DNA of 64,000 bases. Source: Streptosporangium sandarakinum (GTDB lineage: Bacteria; Actinomycetota; Actinomycetes; Streptosporangiales; Streptosporangiaceae). The stretch lies in contig NZ_JACCCO010000001.1 in assembly GCF_013409935.1 (NCBI RefSeq), positions 2,046,001-2,110,000 on the forward strand, read 5' to 3'. Both the position numbers and the translations under genes were made by a program. The notes beneath the pieces are model-generated. The model was not told the origin of the DNA and made no database searches. It was given only the letters and a program-made list of their open reading frames with translations. Below, one piece after another: positions 39,166 to 48,454 of this stretch (positions within the stretch are counted from its first letter, which is position 1; the number at the start of each line of letters is the position of its first letter).

Positions 39166-42090
39166 CTACAGAAGGCCCTCCCTGCGGGCCACGGCGGCGG
39201 CCTGGGTGCGGGAGGAGACGCCGAGCTTGCCCAGGATGTTGGAGACGTGCACGCTCACCGTCTTCTGCGCGATGAACAGCCGTTCGCCGATCTCGCGGTT
39301 GGCCAGGCCCTCGGCGACCAGCGTGAGCACCTCCCGCTCCCGCCCGGTGAGCGCGCCCGGGCGCGACCCGGCGGGCGTCCGCCCCCGCGTGCCGTCCCGT
39401 GTCTCCCGCCCCTCGGCGGCCCCTGACCCGGACCCCGCCGCGGCTCCCGCCACCGACCCCGCCACGCCCCCGAAAGCGCCCCCGGAAGCGTCCCCGGGCC
39501 CGGTCCCGGAAGCGGCCCCGGACGGCGCCTCGGACTCGGCCGCGGGGAATCGCGCCCGGCGGCCCAGATCGGCCAGGGCGTCGCCCAGCGGCCGGGCGCC
39601 GAGCGACGCGGCGACCCGGACGGCCCGCCTCCACTCCTCAAGAGCCGCGGCGTGGTCTCCCGAGACGAGCAGCGCCTCGGCCAGCCGCCACCGCGAGCGC
39701 GCGGTCTCGTAGACGAACCCGTAGTCGAACGCCTCGACCGCGGCCCGCCAGGCCCCGACGTCGGCGCGGCCGTGCGCGCGGTGCCATTCGGCCTCGGCCC
39801 TCGCCAGCCAGGCGTGCCCCTCGGCCCCCATCCCGGGCCGGACCGGGCCGCGGGCACGGGCCAGCAGCTCGTCGGCGCCGTCGGTACGGCCCAGCTCGGC
39901 CAGCGCCCACAGCCCGACCGCCCCGATGCGGATGTTGCCCATGTAGGCCGGGTCGAGGGCGTCGAGGACGGCGGTCACGTGGTCCAGGGCGAGGGCGGGG
40001 GCGCCGTTCCACAGGGCGTGCTCGGCGGCCAGCGCCCGCGACATGTAGACGACCAGGGAGTCGGACCAGAAGGGACGCACCCAGGTCAGCCGCTCGTCCA
40101 CCTCGGGCAACCCCATGGCGACCTCGACGTACAGCGCGAAGGACGACAGAATCGCCTCATGGTTCGTGCCGACGCGCACGCCGAACCCCGAGCCCTCTCT
40201 GCGGGCCCGCACCCAGTCCCCCGCCGTGTAGTGGATCAGCAGCTGGAGGAACCGCAGGTCGGTGCCGAAGGTGCTCCAGGACAGGCCGCTGTCCTCGGCC
40301 AGCCGGACGCCGCGCTCGGCGATCACGGCTGCCTCCGCCATCGAGCCGTGCTCGAACGTGAGCCGGGCGTGCTGGAAGATCGCCCGCAGGTCGACGGCCA
40401 GGTCGCCGGACTCCTGGGCGGCGGCGGCGCCGAACAGCTCCCCGGCCCGGCCGGGGTCGCCGTCGTACTCGGCGCAGGAGGCGAGAGTGATCATCGCGCT
40501 CTTCTGCGCGTCGCGGGCCCCGGTGTCCCCCGCGATCTCCAGGGCGCGTTCGGCGAGCGGCCCGATCTCCGCATCGCGGGCGGTGGGGATGAGCGTGCGG
40601 GCGAGGGTGGCCAGCGCCCGCGCCAGTACGGCCGTGCCCGGGGCGGCCGCCGCCACGGCCTCCTCCGCGGCGGCGACGGCCGCCGGCACGTCGTCGGAGT
40701 CGTAGAGGTAGTAGGCGAGCCGCTCGCGGGTCTCGGCCGTCGGGGGCAGCTCCCGCAGCTGGGCGATGGCCCGGTGGTTGTCGCCCATGTCGGCCGCGGC
40801 GGCGGCGGTGCGCATGGCGAGCCGTACGCGGTCCGTCCCGGCGCGGCGCTCGGCGTCGGGGACGCGGTCCCAGAGCCCGAGCGCCTGCTCGAAGTGGCGG
40901 TGCGCCTCGGCGGGCGCGCCGAGGCGCTCGGCCCGCCGGCCCGCCTCGACGGAGGCCGACATCGCCTCGGCGAGGTCGTGTCCGGCGAGGTAGTGGTAGG
41001 CCAGCTCGGCCGCGGCGCCCTCGCGGGCGGTGAGCAGCCGGGCGAACTCCGAGTGCATCCGGGTCCGCTCGCCGGGCAGCAGGTCGGTGTAGACGACCTC
41101 CTGGAGCAGGGCGTGGCGGAAGGCGTAGCCGTACTCCCCGTCGGGGCGGAGCAGCCCCTGGGAGACGATCTCCCGCATGGCGTCCTCGAAGGCGAGGTCG
41201 TCCAGGCCGGACGCCTCCTGGAGCAGGGCGTGGTCGACGCGCCGCCCCGCGACGGCGGCGGTGCGCAGCACCCGCTGGGCGGCGTCGGAGAGCGGTTCGA
41301 CCCGGGAGAGCAGCAGGTCGGCCAGGCCGTCGCTCATCGAGCAGCCGTCGGTCACCGCCTCCAGGAGCTCCTCGGCGTAGAACGGATTTCCCTCGGCCCG
41401 GTCGACGACCTCGCTGATGACCTGCGGATCCGTCCCGCCGAGTTCGGAGAGGTGGTCGGCCATCTCGTCGGGACCGAGCGGGCTCAGCTCGACGGCGGTC
41501 ACCGAGGGGAGGCGCTTGAGCTCGGCGAGGACGCGGCGCAGCGGGTGGCGGCGGTGCAGGTCGTCGGTGCGGTAGGTGCCGACCAGGCAGACGCGCTCGG
41601 TCTGCAGCATCCGGCTGAGGAAGACGAGCAGGTCGCGGGTGGAGCGGTCGGCCCAGTGGAGGTCCTCCAGGATCAGCAGCACGGGCCTCGTCGCCAGGAA
41701 GCCCAGCATCGAGCCGAAGAGCTGCTGCTGGGTGAGGGCCGAGGCTGTCTCGGCGCCGAGGTCGACACCGCCGGGCAGCAGCCTGCCGAGTATCGGGCGT
41801 GCCTCGATCTCCGCGCGCAGCTCCGCGGGCGCGCCGCGCAGGGCGTCGGCCAGCGGGAGGTACGGCAGCGCGTCGCCCAACTCGGCGCACTGCCCGACCA
41901 GTACGGCGAAGCCGGCCGCCTCGGCCCGTTCGGCCAGCTCAGTGACCAGGCGGGTCTTGCCGATCCCGGCGTCGCCACCGATGAGGGCCACCCCGGCCAG
42001 TCCCGCGGCTGCGGAGTCGAGGACCGCGGCCAGGCGGGTGAGCTCCGCCGATCGCCCGATAAGCGCGTTCAGCGCCTTTTGCCAGCCCAC
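39166..42090 (-). CDS. LAL-type LuxR regulator (AAA ATPase + TPR + HTH)
   Basis: A 974-residue Large ATP-binding LuxR-family regulator, cytoplasmic. Walker A GGDAGIGKTRLV (~residues 39-50), Walker B VLLILEDLHWADRS, a long helical repeat region (TPR-like, ~350-850), an Ala/Gly/Ser-rich linker, and a C-terminal LuxR HTH (LTGREREVLTLVAEGLANRE, IGERLFIAQKTVSVHVSNIL). Starts at GTG 42090. In actinomycetes such proteins activate sugar or secondary-metabolite genes. The alpha/beta hydrolase lies just upstream on the same strand (13 bp away). Confidence 0.93.
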   Translation of the reverse strand: MGWQKALNALIGRSAELTRLAAVLDSAAAGLAGVALIGGDAGIGKTRLVTELAERAEAAGFAVLVGQCAELGDALPYLPLADALRGAPAELRAEIEARPILGRLLPGGVDLGAETASALTQQQLFGSMLGFLATRPVLLILEDLHWADRSTRDLLVFLSRMLQTERVCLVGTYRTDDLHRRHPLRRVLAELKRLPSVTAVELSPLGPDEMADHLSELGGTDPQVISEVVDRAEGNPFYAEELLEAVTDGCSMSDGLADLLLSRVEPLSDAAQRVLRTAAVAGRRVDHALLQEASGLDDLAFEDAMREIVSQGLLRPDGEYGYAFRHALLQEVVYTDLLPGERTRMHSEFARLLTAREGAAAELAYHYLAGHDLAEAMSASVEAGRRAERLGAPAEAHRHFEQALGLWDRVPDAERRAGTDRVRLAMRTAAAAADMGDNHRAIAQLRELPPTAETRERLAYYLYDSDDVPAAVAAAEEAVAAAAPGTAVLARALATLARTLIPTARDAEIGPLAERALEIAGDTGARDAQKSAMITLASCAEYDGDPGRAGELFGAAAAQESGDLAVDLRAIFQHARLTFEHGSMAEAAVIAERGVRLAEDSGLSWSTFGTDLRFLQLLIHYTAGDWVRARREGSGFGVRVGTNHEAILSSFALYVEVAMGLPEVDERLTWVRPFWSDSLVVYMSRALAAEHALWNGAPALALDHVTAVLDALDPAYMGNIRIGAVGLWALAELGRTDGADELLARARGPVRPGMGAEGHAWLARAEAEWHRAHGRADVGAWRAAVEAFDYGFVYETARSRWRLAEALLVSGDHAAALEEWRRAVRVAASLGARPLGDALADLGRRARFPAAESEAPSGAASGTGPGDASGGAFGGVAGSVAGAAAGSGSGAAEGRETRDGTRGRTPAGSRPGALTGREREVLTLVAEGLANREIGERLFIAQKTVSVHVSNILGKLGVSSRTQAAAVARREGLL

Positions 42091-42103
42091 GACGGCGAGT
42101 ATG

Positions 42104-42865
42104 TCATGACTCGCCGATAGCGCCCTTCGGCCGGTCGCCCGCCGGCACGGGCGCGCCCGCGTCGCCGTCCGGCCGGTCGCAGGACAGGTCTCGCAGGTCC
42201 TCCAGCAGGCGGGCCAGCGGCCCCGGCGCGGCCAGCGCGCCCAGGTGTCCCCGGCGGGGCAGCAGGATCAGCCGCCCGTTCCGGCAGGCGCGCAGGAAGT
42301 CGCGCTCGTTCGCCCGGAGCGGGTCACGGGCGCCGTTGACCAGCCACACCCGGCCCGGGTAGGCGGCCAGCGCCGCGAGGTGGTCGTACCCGGTGACGGC
42401 TTCGACGACCTGCGGCAGCACCTCGCACGACAGTCCCCCGGCGACCATCGCCGCACCGGCCGGGCCGGGCAGGAGGCCGCGGAGGAGACGGGCGCTGACC
42501 CGGTCGGCGCGCGCCGGGTTCCGCGCGGCCAGGGAGGCGGCGAACCGGTAGGGGACGGTCGTCAGCCGGCTGTTCGAGGTGCATCCGAGGGCGGCCAGCC
42601 CCGCGACCCGCCCGGGGAAGCGGCCCGCGGCGGCGATGCCGACGTAGCCGCCCAGGGAGAGCCCGGCCACGAACGCCCGGCCGCCGAGCGCGTCGATCGC
42701 GTCGGCCACCGCCGACGCGGCTCCCTCCATCGTGAACGGCTCGCCCCGGCGCGAGCCGTGTCCGGGCAGGTCGGGAGCGGCGACCGGGCCGCCGATCCGG
42801 GCGGCCACGGGGTCCCACATGGTCGCACTGACCCGGATTCCATGGACGAGGACGACCGGCAGCAT
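42104..42865 (-). CDS. Alpha/beta hydrolase
   Basis: A 253-residue serine hydrolase: oxyanion region VVLVHGIRVSATMW, DLPGHGSRRGE, nucleophile Ser in FVAGLSLGGYVGI, Asp in NGARDPLRANE, and His in PRRGHLGALA complete the triad. The start is ATG 42865 (MLPVVLVHG) seven bases after GGAGG; the frame to 42907 is a weak extension. It is transcribed away from the TetR gene across two palindromes, so it is probably the TetR target. The substrate is unknown. Confidence 0.9.
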   Translation of the reverse strand: MLPVVLVHGIRVSATMWDPVAARIGGPVAAPDLPGHGSRRGEPFTMEGAASAVADAIDALGGRAFVAGLSLGGYVGIAAAGRFPGRVAGLAALGCTSNSRLTTVPYRFAASLAARNPARADRVSARLLRGLLPGPAGAAMVAGGLSCEVLPQVVEAVTGYDHLAALAAYPGRVWLVNGARDPLRANERDFLRACRNGRLILLPRRGHLGALAAPGPLARLLEDLRDLSCDRPDGDAGAPVPAGDRPKGAIGES

Positions 42866-42900
42866 CACTGACCTCCACGCTTCGAGGGCGTACCGAGCGG

Positions 42901-42926
42901 ACTGCAACGCAACGATGCGTTGCAGT
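42901..42926. promoter_or_regulatory. TetR operator 1, perfect palindrome
   Basis: Perfect 11-bp arms (ACTGCAACGCA / TGCGTTGCAGT) around ACGA, 35 bp upstream of the hydrolase start. Confidence 0.7.
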
Positions 42927-42950
42927 TCGGTATGCCGCCATTAAAACACA

Positions 42951-42964
42951 ACGCACCGTTGCGT
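42951..42964. promoter_or_regulatory. TetR operator 2
   Basis: ACGCA-CCGT-TGCGT repeats the core of operator 1 (ACGCA / TGCGT) 25 bp away, next to the AT-rich CATTAAAACA promoter-like stretch. The two sites share the AACGCA/TGCGTT half-site. Confidence 0.6.
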
Positions 42965-43139
42965 GGTTATAGTCGGTACGGCACGGCACCGGCACCACAC
43001 CGCCGCGGGACCGCACGGGACCCTCCACGATCGCGCGGGACCTGACGGCATCGGGCGGCGTCGGGCGGCACGGGACGGTGAACCCGAACGGCACCGCACG
43101 GGACCGCGGAGAGCGAAGAACAGGGAGCAGGGAGCAGGG

Positions 43140-43709
43140 ATGGCACCGCGCAAGGAGCAGCAGATCTTCCGGGCCACGCTGGACCTGCTGGCCGAGAAGG
43201 GCTACGACGGGCTGACCGTCGAGGGGGTGGCGGAGCGGTCGGGGGTCAACAAGACCACGATCTACCGGTGGTGGCCGTCGAAGGCGGCGCTGCTGGCCGC
43301 CGCGCTGGTGGAGGCGGACCTGCTGACGCTGGAGCAGCCCGACACCGGCAGCCTCAGGAAGGATCTGGAGGCGCTGGTCACCGGCATGGCCGGGCTGCTC
43401 ACCCGCCCGCCGTCGGCGGACGTGGCGCTGGCCGCGCTCGGCGCCGCCGTACGTCATCCCGAGATGGCCGCCGCGGCCCGGCGCTTCTTCACCGAGCGGC
43501 TCGCCGGGGAGGCGGAGATCTTCGAGCGGGCGCGGCGGCGCGGCGAGCTGCCGGCCTCGGCCGACCCGCTGCTGATCATGGACCTGCTCGGCGGCGCGGT
43601 GTGGCTGCGCGTGGCCTTCCGCGGCATGCCGCTGGACGACGGTTTCGCCGCGAGGGCGGTGTCCGCGGTCCTCGACGGGGTGGTCCGCGAGGACGGGACC
43701 TGCCCTTGA
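43140..43709 (+). CDS. TetR-family transcriptional regulator
   Basis: A 189-residue TetR/AcrR repressor. The HTH is in the first 50 residues (QQIFRATLDLLAEKGYDGLT, VEGVAERSGVNKTTIYRWWP), followed by an effector domain with ALAALGAAVRHPEMAAAARR, a TetR_C-like segment. ATG 43140 is preceded by repeated AGGGAGC units that supply the ribosome site. Divergent from the alpha/beta hydrolase with two palindromes between, so it probably represses that hydrolase and itself. Confidence 0.93.
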   Translation: MAPRKEQQIFRATLDLLAEKGYDGLTVEGVAERSGVNKTTIYRWWPSKAALLAAALVEADLLTLEQPDTGSLRKDLEALVTGMAGLLTRPPSADVALAALGAAVRHPEMAAAARRFFTERLAGEAEIFERARRRGELPASADPLLIMDLLGGAVWLRVAFRGMPLDDGFAARAVSAVLDGVVREDGTCP

Positions 43710-43750
43710 CCCGGGACGACGGCTGACGACGTCGACGCGGACGGTGCGGG

Positions 43751-44989
43751 TCAGCCCGCGAGCGCGGCCGTGACGCGGTCCAGGATCGGGTACGGCACCA
43801 GCCCGTAGGCGTGGAAGTCGACCGCGTCCGCCCCGGCCGCCCGGGCCGCCCGGACCTTGGCGGCGAGCCGGTCGGCCGAGTCGGTGTCGGGCGGGCCGGG
43901 CCGCAGCACGACCCGCAGCTCCCGCTCCTCGCCCGCCGAGCGGCGGTAGGCGCCCACGTCGTCGGCCACCCGGACGGCGTCGCGGGCGTAGCCGAACGCG
44001 CCGAGCGAGGGCACCAGGTCGCCCAGCGCCACCAGGTCCACGCCGAGCTGCCAGGCGTCGTGCGCGGCGAGTCCGGGGGCGGGCAGACCGTCGTCGTGGC
44101 CCTTCACCGCGCCGGTCCCGTCGAGGAAGACGAGCCTGGAACCCTCGGCGGCGACGGCGGCGGAGACCTCCGAGACCAGCGAGGTCACCGCCTCCGAACG
44201 GGCCCTGGCGTAGGCGACCGCCTCGGGTCCGGCGTAGGCGGTCAGCGCCGCCCGGGTCACCTCGCCCTGCGCCGGCGGGTCGCCGCCGAGCACGCCGCCC
44301 ACGATCCGCGCGCACTCCTCGCGCGCCGCCTCGGCGTTGACGCCCAGGTCGGTCGCGCGCCGCATGCAGAAGTCGCAGAAGCACAGGCCGAACAGGAACG
44401 CGTCCATCGGCCCGAGGGGGACGTGGCCGCGCCCGGGGCCGTGCCCCCGGCCGGAGCCGCCGAAGCCGCAGGGGCCGCCGAAGGCGCCGAAGTGCAGCGC
44501 CTCGGCGACCACGCTGTCCACCCCCTGCCTGGCCACCGCCCGGCCCAGCGCCGCCGCGTAGGAGCGGACGTCCGGGTGGGAGGGGCACAGGTCGGCGGGC
44601 GCGCCCCGGTCGCCGAAGCAGCTCCGCACGGTCACGTCGGGGGCGGCGAGGCCCAGCGTGGCGTTCCGCAGGAAGACCGCCCAGCCGTGCAGCCGCAGGC
44701 CGCGCCGGGCGGTGTCCGCGCGCAGGGCGGCCAGCGGCTCCTCGGCGGCCCCGGCCTGGACGGGCGGGGTCAGGCGCAGCCCGGCGAACAGGTCCGCGGG
44801 CGGTGTGAAGTGGACCCCGTCCGCGCGCAGCGTCACCCGGGCCGGGCCGTGGGGCGTGATGTCGCGGGACCGCTCGCCGGCCGCCGCCACGGTCACGCCC
44901 GCGACGCCGTACCCGGCGATCCGGTCGAGGACCGCCGCGCGGCCCTCCCCGCGCACGTCCTCGACGTGGACGCGTAGCGAGCTGTCCAA
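43751..44989 (-). CDS. Unrecognised protein, last gene of the D-amino-acid operon
   Basis: About 412 residues, no signal peptide. I recognise relatives only as uncharacterised actinomycete proteins. Alternating segments suggest a TIM-barrel: RIAGYGVAGVTVAA, RRGLRLHGWAVFLRNATLGL, GVDSVVAEALHFGAFGG, LVFLDGTGAVKGHDDGLPAP, DAVDFHAYGLVP. Conserved-looking features are GDRGAPADLCPSHPDVRSYA and a cluster LCFCDFC of three closely spaced Cys, possibly a metal site. The start is probably TTG 44989 behind GAAGGGCGG (GTG 45004 alternative). It sits 50 bp after ridA at the end of an operon with a deacylase and a D-serine-dehydratase-like enzyme, so it may act on a D-amino-acid product. Confidence 0.7.
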   Translation of the reverse strand: MDSSLRVHVEDVRGEGRAAVLDRIAGYGVAGVTVAAAGERSRDITPHGPARVTLRADGVHFTPPADLFAGLRLTPPVQAGAAEEPLAALRADTARRGLRLHGWAVFLRNATLGLAAPDVTVRSCFGDRGAPADLCPSHPDVRSYAAALGRAVARQGVDSVVAEALHFGAFGGPCGFGGSGRGHGPGRGHVPLGPMDAFLFGLCFCDFCMRRATDLGVNAEAAREECARIVGGVLGGDPPAQGEVTRAALTAYAGPEAVAYARARSEAVTSLVSEVSAAVAAEGSRLVFLDGTGAVKGHDDGLPAPGLAAHDAWQLGVDLVALGDLVPSLGAFGYARDAVRVADDVGAYRRSAGEERELRVVLRPGPPDTDSADRLAAKVRAARAAGADAVDFHAYGLVPYPILDRVTAALAG

Positions 44990-45039
44990 ACCGCCGCCCT
45001 TCACCCGGAACCGGAGTCGGAGTCGAAGCCGGTCAGACT

Positions 45040-45426
45040 TCAACGCCCCTTGTAGGCGACGAAGTCGATCTCGACGAGGATGTCCATGAGGTCGGACCCG
45101 ACGGTGGTGCGGACCGGGTAGGGCCGGGTGAAGTAGGACTTGTAGACCTCGTTGTAGGCGGCGAAGTCGCGCTTGAGGTGCTGAAGGTGGACGGTCGCCT
45201 TCACCACGTCGTCGAAGCCCAGGCCGTGGGCGGCCAGGATCGCGCCGAGGTTGCGCATGACCTGGTGGGTCTGCTCGGCCACGTCGGTCCCGACGACCTC
45301 GCCGGTCTCGGGGTGCAGCGGCCCCATGCCGGAGGTGTAGACGAAGTCCCCGACGACGAGACCCTGGGAGTACGCCCCGACCGGCGCCGCACCCTCGGCG
45401 GTGCGCAGCTCCTGCTTGACGCTCAT
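45040..45426 (-). CDS. ridA: RidA-family enamine/imine deaminase
   Basis: A 128-residue Rid protein that hydrolyses reactive enamines/imines formed by PLP-dependent dehydratases. Landmarks: PVGAYSQGLVVGDFVYTSGM, VMRNLGAILAAHGLGFDDVV, and Arg106 in YPVRTTVG, the residue that anchors the substrate carboxylate in active RidA. The start is ATG 45426 six bases behind GGAGG. Its place next to a D-serine-dehydratase-like enzyme makes chemical sense, because that enzyme releases 2-aminoacrylate. Confidence 0.92.
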   Translation of the reverse strand: MSVKQELRTAEGAAPVGAYSQGLVVGDFVYTSGMGPLHPETGEVVGTDVAEQTHQVMRNLGAILAAHGLGFDDVVKATVHLQHLKRDFAAYNEVYKSYFTRPYPVRTTVGSDLMDILVEIDFVAYKGR

Positions 45427-45577
45427 CAACTACCTCCAGCGTGGGAACCCGGCCCGCGGGGCCGGGAGGAGGCACGGCACGGCGCCACGCCTCCGATCGG
45501 GTCGCATGTCCGCGCCCACCGGCTCGGCGGGCGACGAACGATCGAAAACAACTTAAACAGAGGGAAATATACGGAAT

Positions 45578-46699
45578 TCAGAAGAAAGTGGTAACAAGAT
45601 CGACGACACGGTAGTCGTCGTCCACCACCGGGATGACCCGCCACTTGTCGAAGGCGGTGCACGGGTGGGAGATGCCGAACGGCACCAGCTCGCCCGGCGT
45701 GGCCCGCGATCCGGGTGCCAGCCGTACGACCGCGTGCTGGTCCTGCATCCTGATCACCTCCGAGCCCGTGAGGACTCCGCGCGGCACCGGGAACCCCTCG
45801 TCGAAGGGGGCGTCGCGCTTGCCGAGCCCGACGACGGCCAGCCCCGGCTCGGGGGTGCTCAGCACGTGCGCCCAGACCTCCAGCGCCGCCTGCAGCTCGC
45901 CCTCGATGCGGTTGTACGGCGTGTGCTCGCGGTAGTGGCCGTCGTCGTGGGTGACGTAGGCGCCGCTGCGCAGCACGATCCTGGCCTGGCAGGCGGCGAG
46001 CTCCCGGCCGACCACGTCGAACCACTGGCTGCCGCCCACCGACAGGATCGGGTCGCGCACCCGCAGGTGCGCGAGCGCCTCCAGCATCCGGCCGAGGTAG
46101 GCCCGCACCTCCTCGGCCGTGCCCAGCACCCCTTCGTACCCGGCGACCCCGGCGAGCTCAACGCCCTCGGCCGCCTGCGCCGCCCCGGCGACCTCCAGCA
46201 GCTCATCCAGCGTACGGCTGCCGCACCGCGCGCCCGCGACACCCAGCTCGGCCAGCACCCGGAACGGCCTGGCACCCGCGTGCGCCGACAGCGTCTCCAC
46301 CCCCGCCACCGAGTCCACGAAACACAGGAACTCGGCCGCGGGGTCCTCCTCCAGCCACGCGGCGACGGCGTCGAGCCCGGCGGGGTCGAAGAACTGGTTG
46401 GCCAGGACGATCCGGGAGACCCCGAACTCGCGCAGGATGAGGACCTGGCTCGGGGTGGCGGCCGTCATCCCCCACGCGCCCGCGTCCAGCTGGGCGCGGA
46501 CCAGCTCGGGGGACATGGTCGTCTTGGCGTGCGGGGCGAGCAGCATGCCGTGCCGCGCGGCGAAGTCCGCGAGCGTGGCGATGTTGTGCTCCAGCGCGGA
46601 GCGGCGCGCCACCATGACCGGGAAGCTGAAGGCCCCGCCGAACAGCGAGGACCCCACCGCCTTCGCGGGGTCCACGATCCCCTTCACCGTCGCCGTCAC
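45578..46699 (-). CDS. D-serine-dehydratase-like PLP enzyme (fold III, DSD1 type)
   Basis: A 373-residue alanine-racemase-fold PLP enzyme. The PLP lysine is Lys59 in LAPHAKTTMSPELV. The zinc pair is His345-x-Cys347 in ISHPCTAFDKW, the metal-binding mark of eukaryotic-type D-serine dehydratases and D-threonine aldolases. Other family segments: GMTAATPSQVLILREFGV, RCGSRTLDELLEVA, LRSGAYVTHDDGHY. It should convert a D-hydroxy-amino acid to a keto acid plus ammonia, or cleave it. The start is GTG 46699 with AGGGAG seven bases upstream. It lies between the deacylase and RidA in one operon. Confidence 0.88.
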   Translation of the reverse strand: MTATVKGIVDPAKAVGSSLFGGAFSFPVMVARRSALEHNIATLADFAARHGMLLAPHAKTTMSPELVRAQLDAGAWGMTAATPSQVLILREFGVSRIVLANQFFDPAGLDAVAAWLEEDPAAEFLCFVDSVAGVETLSAHAGARPFRVLAELGVAGARCGSRTLDELLEVAGAAQAAEGVELAGVAGYEGVLGTAEEVRAYLGRMLEALAHLRVRDPILSVGGSQWFDVVGRELAACQARIVLRSGAYVTHDDGHYREHTPYNRIEGELQAALEVWAHVLSTPEPGLAVVGLGKRDAPFDEGFPVPRGVLTGSEVIRMQDQHAVVRLAPGSRATPGELVPFGISHPCTAFDKWRVIPVVDDDYRVVDLVTTFF

Positions 46700-46930
46700 C
46701 GCACGCTCCCTTCGTCTCCCCGCAGTCCCGGAGGACGGTGCCTCCACGCCGCGAGGGTCCTGGTGATCCCGCGGGCGCCGGACGCCGCCGGTCCCGCCGA
46801 CCCTATCCTCGCGGTCCGGGGGGCCACAGGGGAAACGGACGCCGCGCGGGAGGCGGAGCCGGGCCCACCGGGACCGCCGGGGAGGCACGGGGCCGGGTCC
46901 ACCGGGACGCGGGGGAACGAACGGAGCCGC

Positions 46931-48454
46931 TCACGGCCGCAGCGCCCGCCCGGGGGTGGCGCCGGTGAGCCGTCCCGCGGCCAGGACCGGCACGCCGGAG
47001 ACGAGGACGTCGTCCACGCCGGCGGCCGGGACGCGGGGGGACTCGTAGGTGGCCAGGTCGCGGACGGCGGCGGCGTCCACGACGGCGAGGTCGGCGATCT
47101 GGCCGGGGCGGACCAGGCCCCGGCGGGGCAGGCCGAAGCGGCGGGCGGGGTGGGAGGCCAGGTGAACGGCGGCCTGCGCGAGGCTCCAGTCGCCGGTCTC
47201 GCGGACGTGGTGGCCGAGCATGCGGGCGAACGCCCCGTACCCCCGGGGATGGGGGTGCCCGCCGACGTAGATGCCGTCGGAGCCGCCCGTGTGGGCCGGG
47301 TGGCGCAGGATCGCGCGGACCGACTCCTCCCCCTCGGGGCCCTCGTCCGGGCGGGCCGTCACGCAGCCGGCCGAAAGGCGGGTGTCGAGGAGGATCCGGC
47401 GGCAGAACTCCCCCGGGCCGGTCCCGGCCTTCGCGGCGGCCTCCGGGAGCGTCATCCCCTCGGCCCACTCGGCCCCGGGCACGTGGGAGAGGGTGATCCT
47501 CGGCCAGAGGGATTCGTCCCATTCGACCGGCTCGGAGGCGAGGATCTCCAGCGCCCGCTCGGTGTCGGCGGCCGGGATCCGCGCGGGCAGCGCGACCATC
47601 GCCAGGATCGTGCTGCCGCGCAGGTAGGGGTAGCTGTCGAAGGTGACGTCCAGCCCTTCGTCGAGGGCCGCGTCGAGGGGCGGCAGCAGGACGGACGCCG
47701 GGCCGTGGTAGTGCGACACGTGGACGGCGGCGCCGGACGCGCGGGCGATGGCGGCCACCTCGGCCATGCCGGTCGCGGCCCGCTCGCCGTACGCGCGCAT
47801 GTGGGTGACGTACGGCAGGCCGCCCAGCGGCGCGCACAGCGCGGCGATCTCCGCGGCGTCGGCGTAACGGCCGGGGGCGTACTCCAGCCCGGTGGACAGC
47901 CCCGCCGCGCCCTCCTCCAGGCCGCGCTCGACCCGGGCGAGCATCGCGGCCAGCTCCTCCCGGGTGGCGGCCCGCTCGGCGGGGCCCATCACGTCGTAGC
48001 GGATCGTGCCGTGCGGCAGCAGGTAGGCGGTGTTGAGCGCGGTCGTCCTGTCGTGGCCGTCCAGCAGCTCGCGGACGCTCAGCGGCCCGTCGGCCCAGGG
48101 GTGGACGCCGTTGACGGCCGCGAAGTAGCGGGTGACGTAGGCGAGGGTCCCGGGGGTGGTGGCCGGGGCGAAGGACAGGCCGTCCTGGCCGAGGACGAAC
48201 GTGGTCACGCCCTGGCGGAGCGCGGCGAGCTGCACCGCCGGGTCGCCCGCCAGGGCGTCGCCGTGGACGTGGCAGTCGACCAGGCCGGGCATGACGTGCC
48301 GTCCCGAGGCGTCGACGACCGTGGCGGCCTCGGCGCCGTCCAGCCTCCCCACCGCGACGATCTCGTCCGCGACGACGCCGACATCCGCGGGGAAGGCGGG
48401 GGCTCCCGTGCCGTCCAGCACCCGGCCGCCCTGAACCAGCACATCAAAGATCAT
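46931..48454 (-). CDS. N-acyl-D-amino-acid deacylase (D-aminoacylase)
   Basis: A 507-residue amidohydrolase-superfamily zinc enzyme that frees D-amino acids from N-acylated forms. The metal-binding region is PGLVDCHVHGDALAG, followed by GLSTGLEYAPGRYA, YVTHMRAYGERA, VHVSHYHGPAS, the catalytic Asp in GGSDGIYVGGHPHPRG, and a C-terminal ALRP tail. Matches the D-aminoacylase family in length and motif order. The start is ATG 48454. First gene of the four-gene operon; its product would feed the D-serine-dehydratase-like enzyme next in line. Confidence 0.9.
   Translation of the reverse strand: MIFDVLVQGGRVLDGTGAPAFPADVGVVADEIVAVGRLDGAEAATVVDASGRHVMPGLVDCHVHGDALAGDPAVQLAALRQGVTTFVLGQDGLSFAPATTPGTLAYVTRYFAAVNGVHPWADGPLSVRELLDGHDRTTALNTAYLLPHGTIRYDVMGPAERAATREELAAMLARVERGLEEGAAGLSTGLEYAPGRYADAAEIAALCAPLGGLPYVTHMRAYGERAATGMAEVAAIARASGAAVHVSHYHGPASVLLPPLDAALDEGLDVTFDSYPYLRGSTILAMVALPARIPAADTERALEILASEPVEWDESLWPRITLSHVPGAEWAEGMTLPEAAAKAGTGPGEFCRRILLDTRLSAGCVTARPDEGPEGEESVRAILRHPAHTGGSDGIYVGGHPHPRGYGAFARMLGHHVRETGDWSLAQAAVHLASHPARRFGLPRRGLVRPGQIADLAVVDAAAVRDLATYESPRVPAAGVDDVLVSGVPVLAAGRLTGATPGRALRP

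Noticed and set aside
39166-42090. LAL regulator as a marker of a nearby biosynthetic gene cluster
   Set aside because: No polyketide, peptide or terpene synthesis genes lie in the window, so nothing supports a cluster here.
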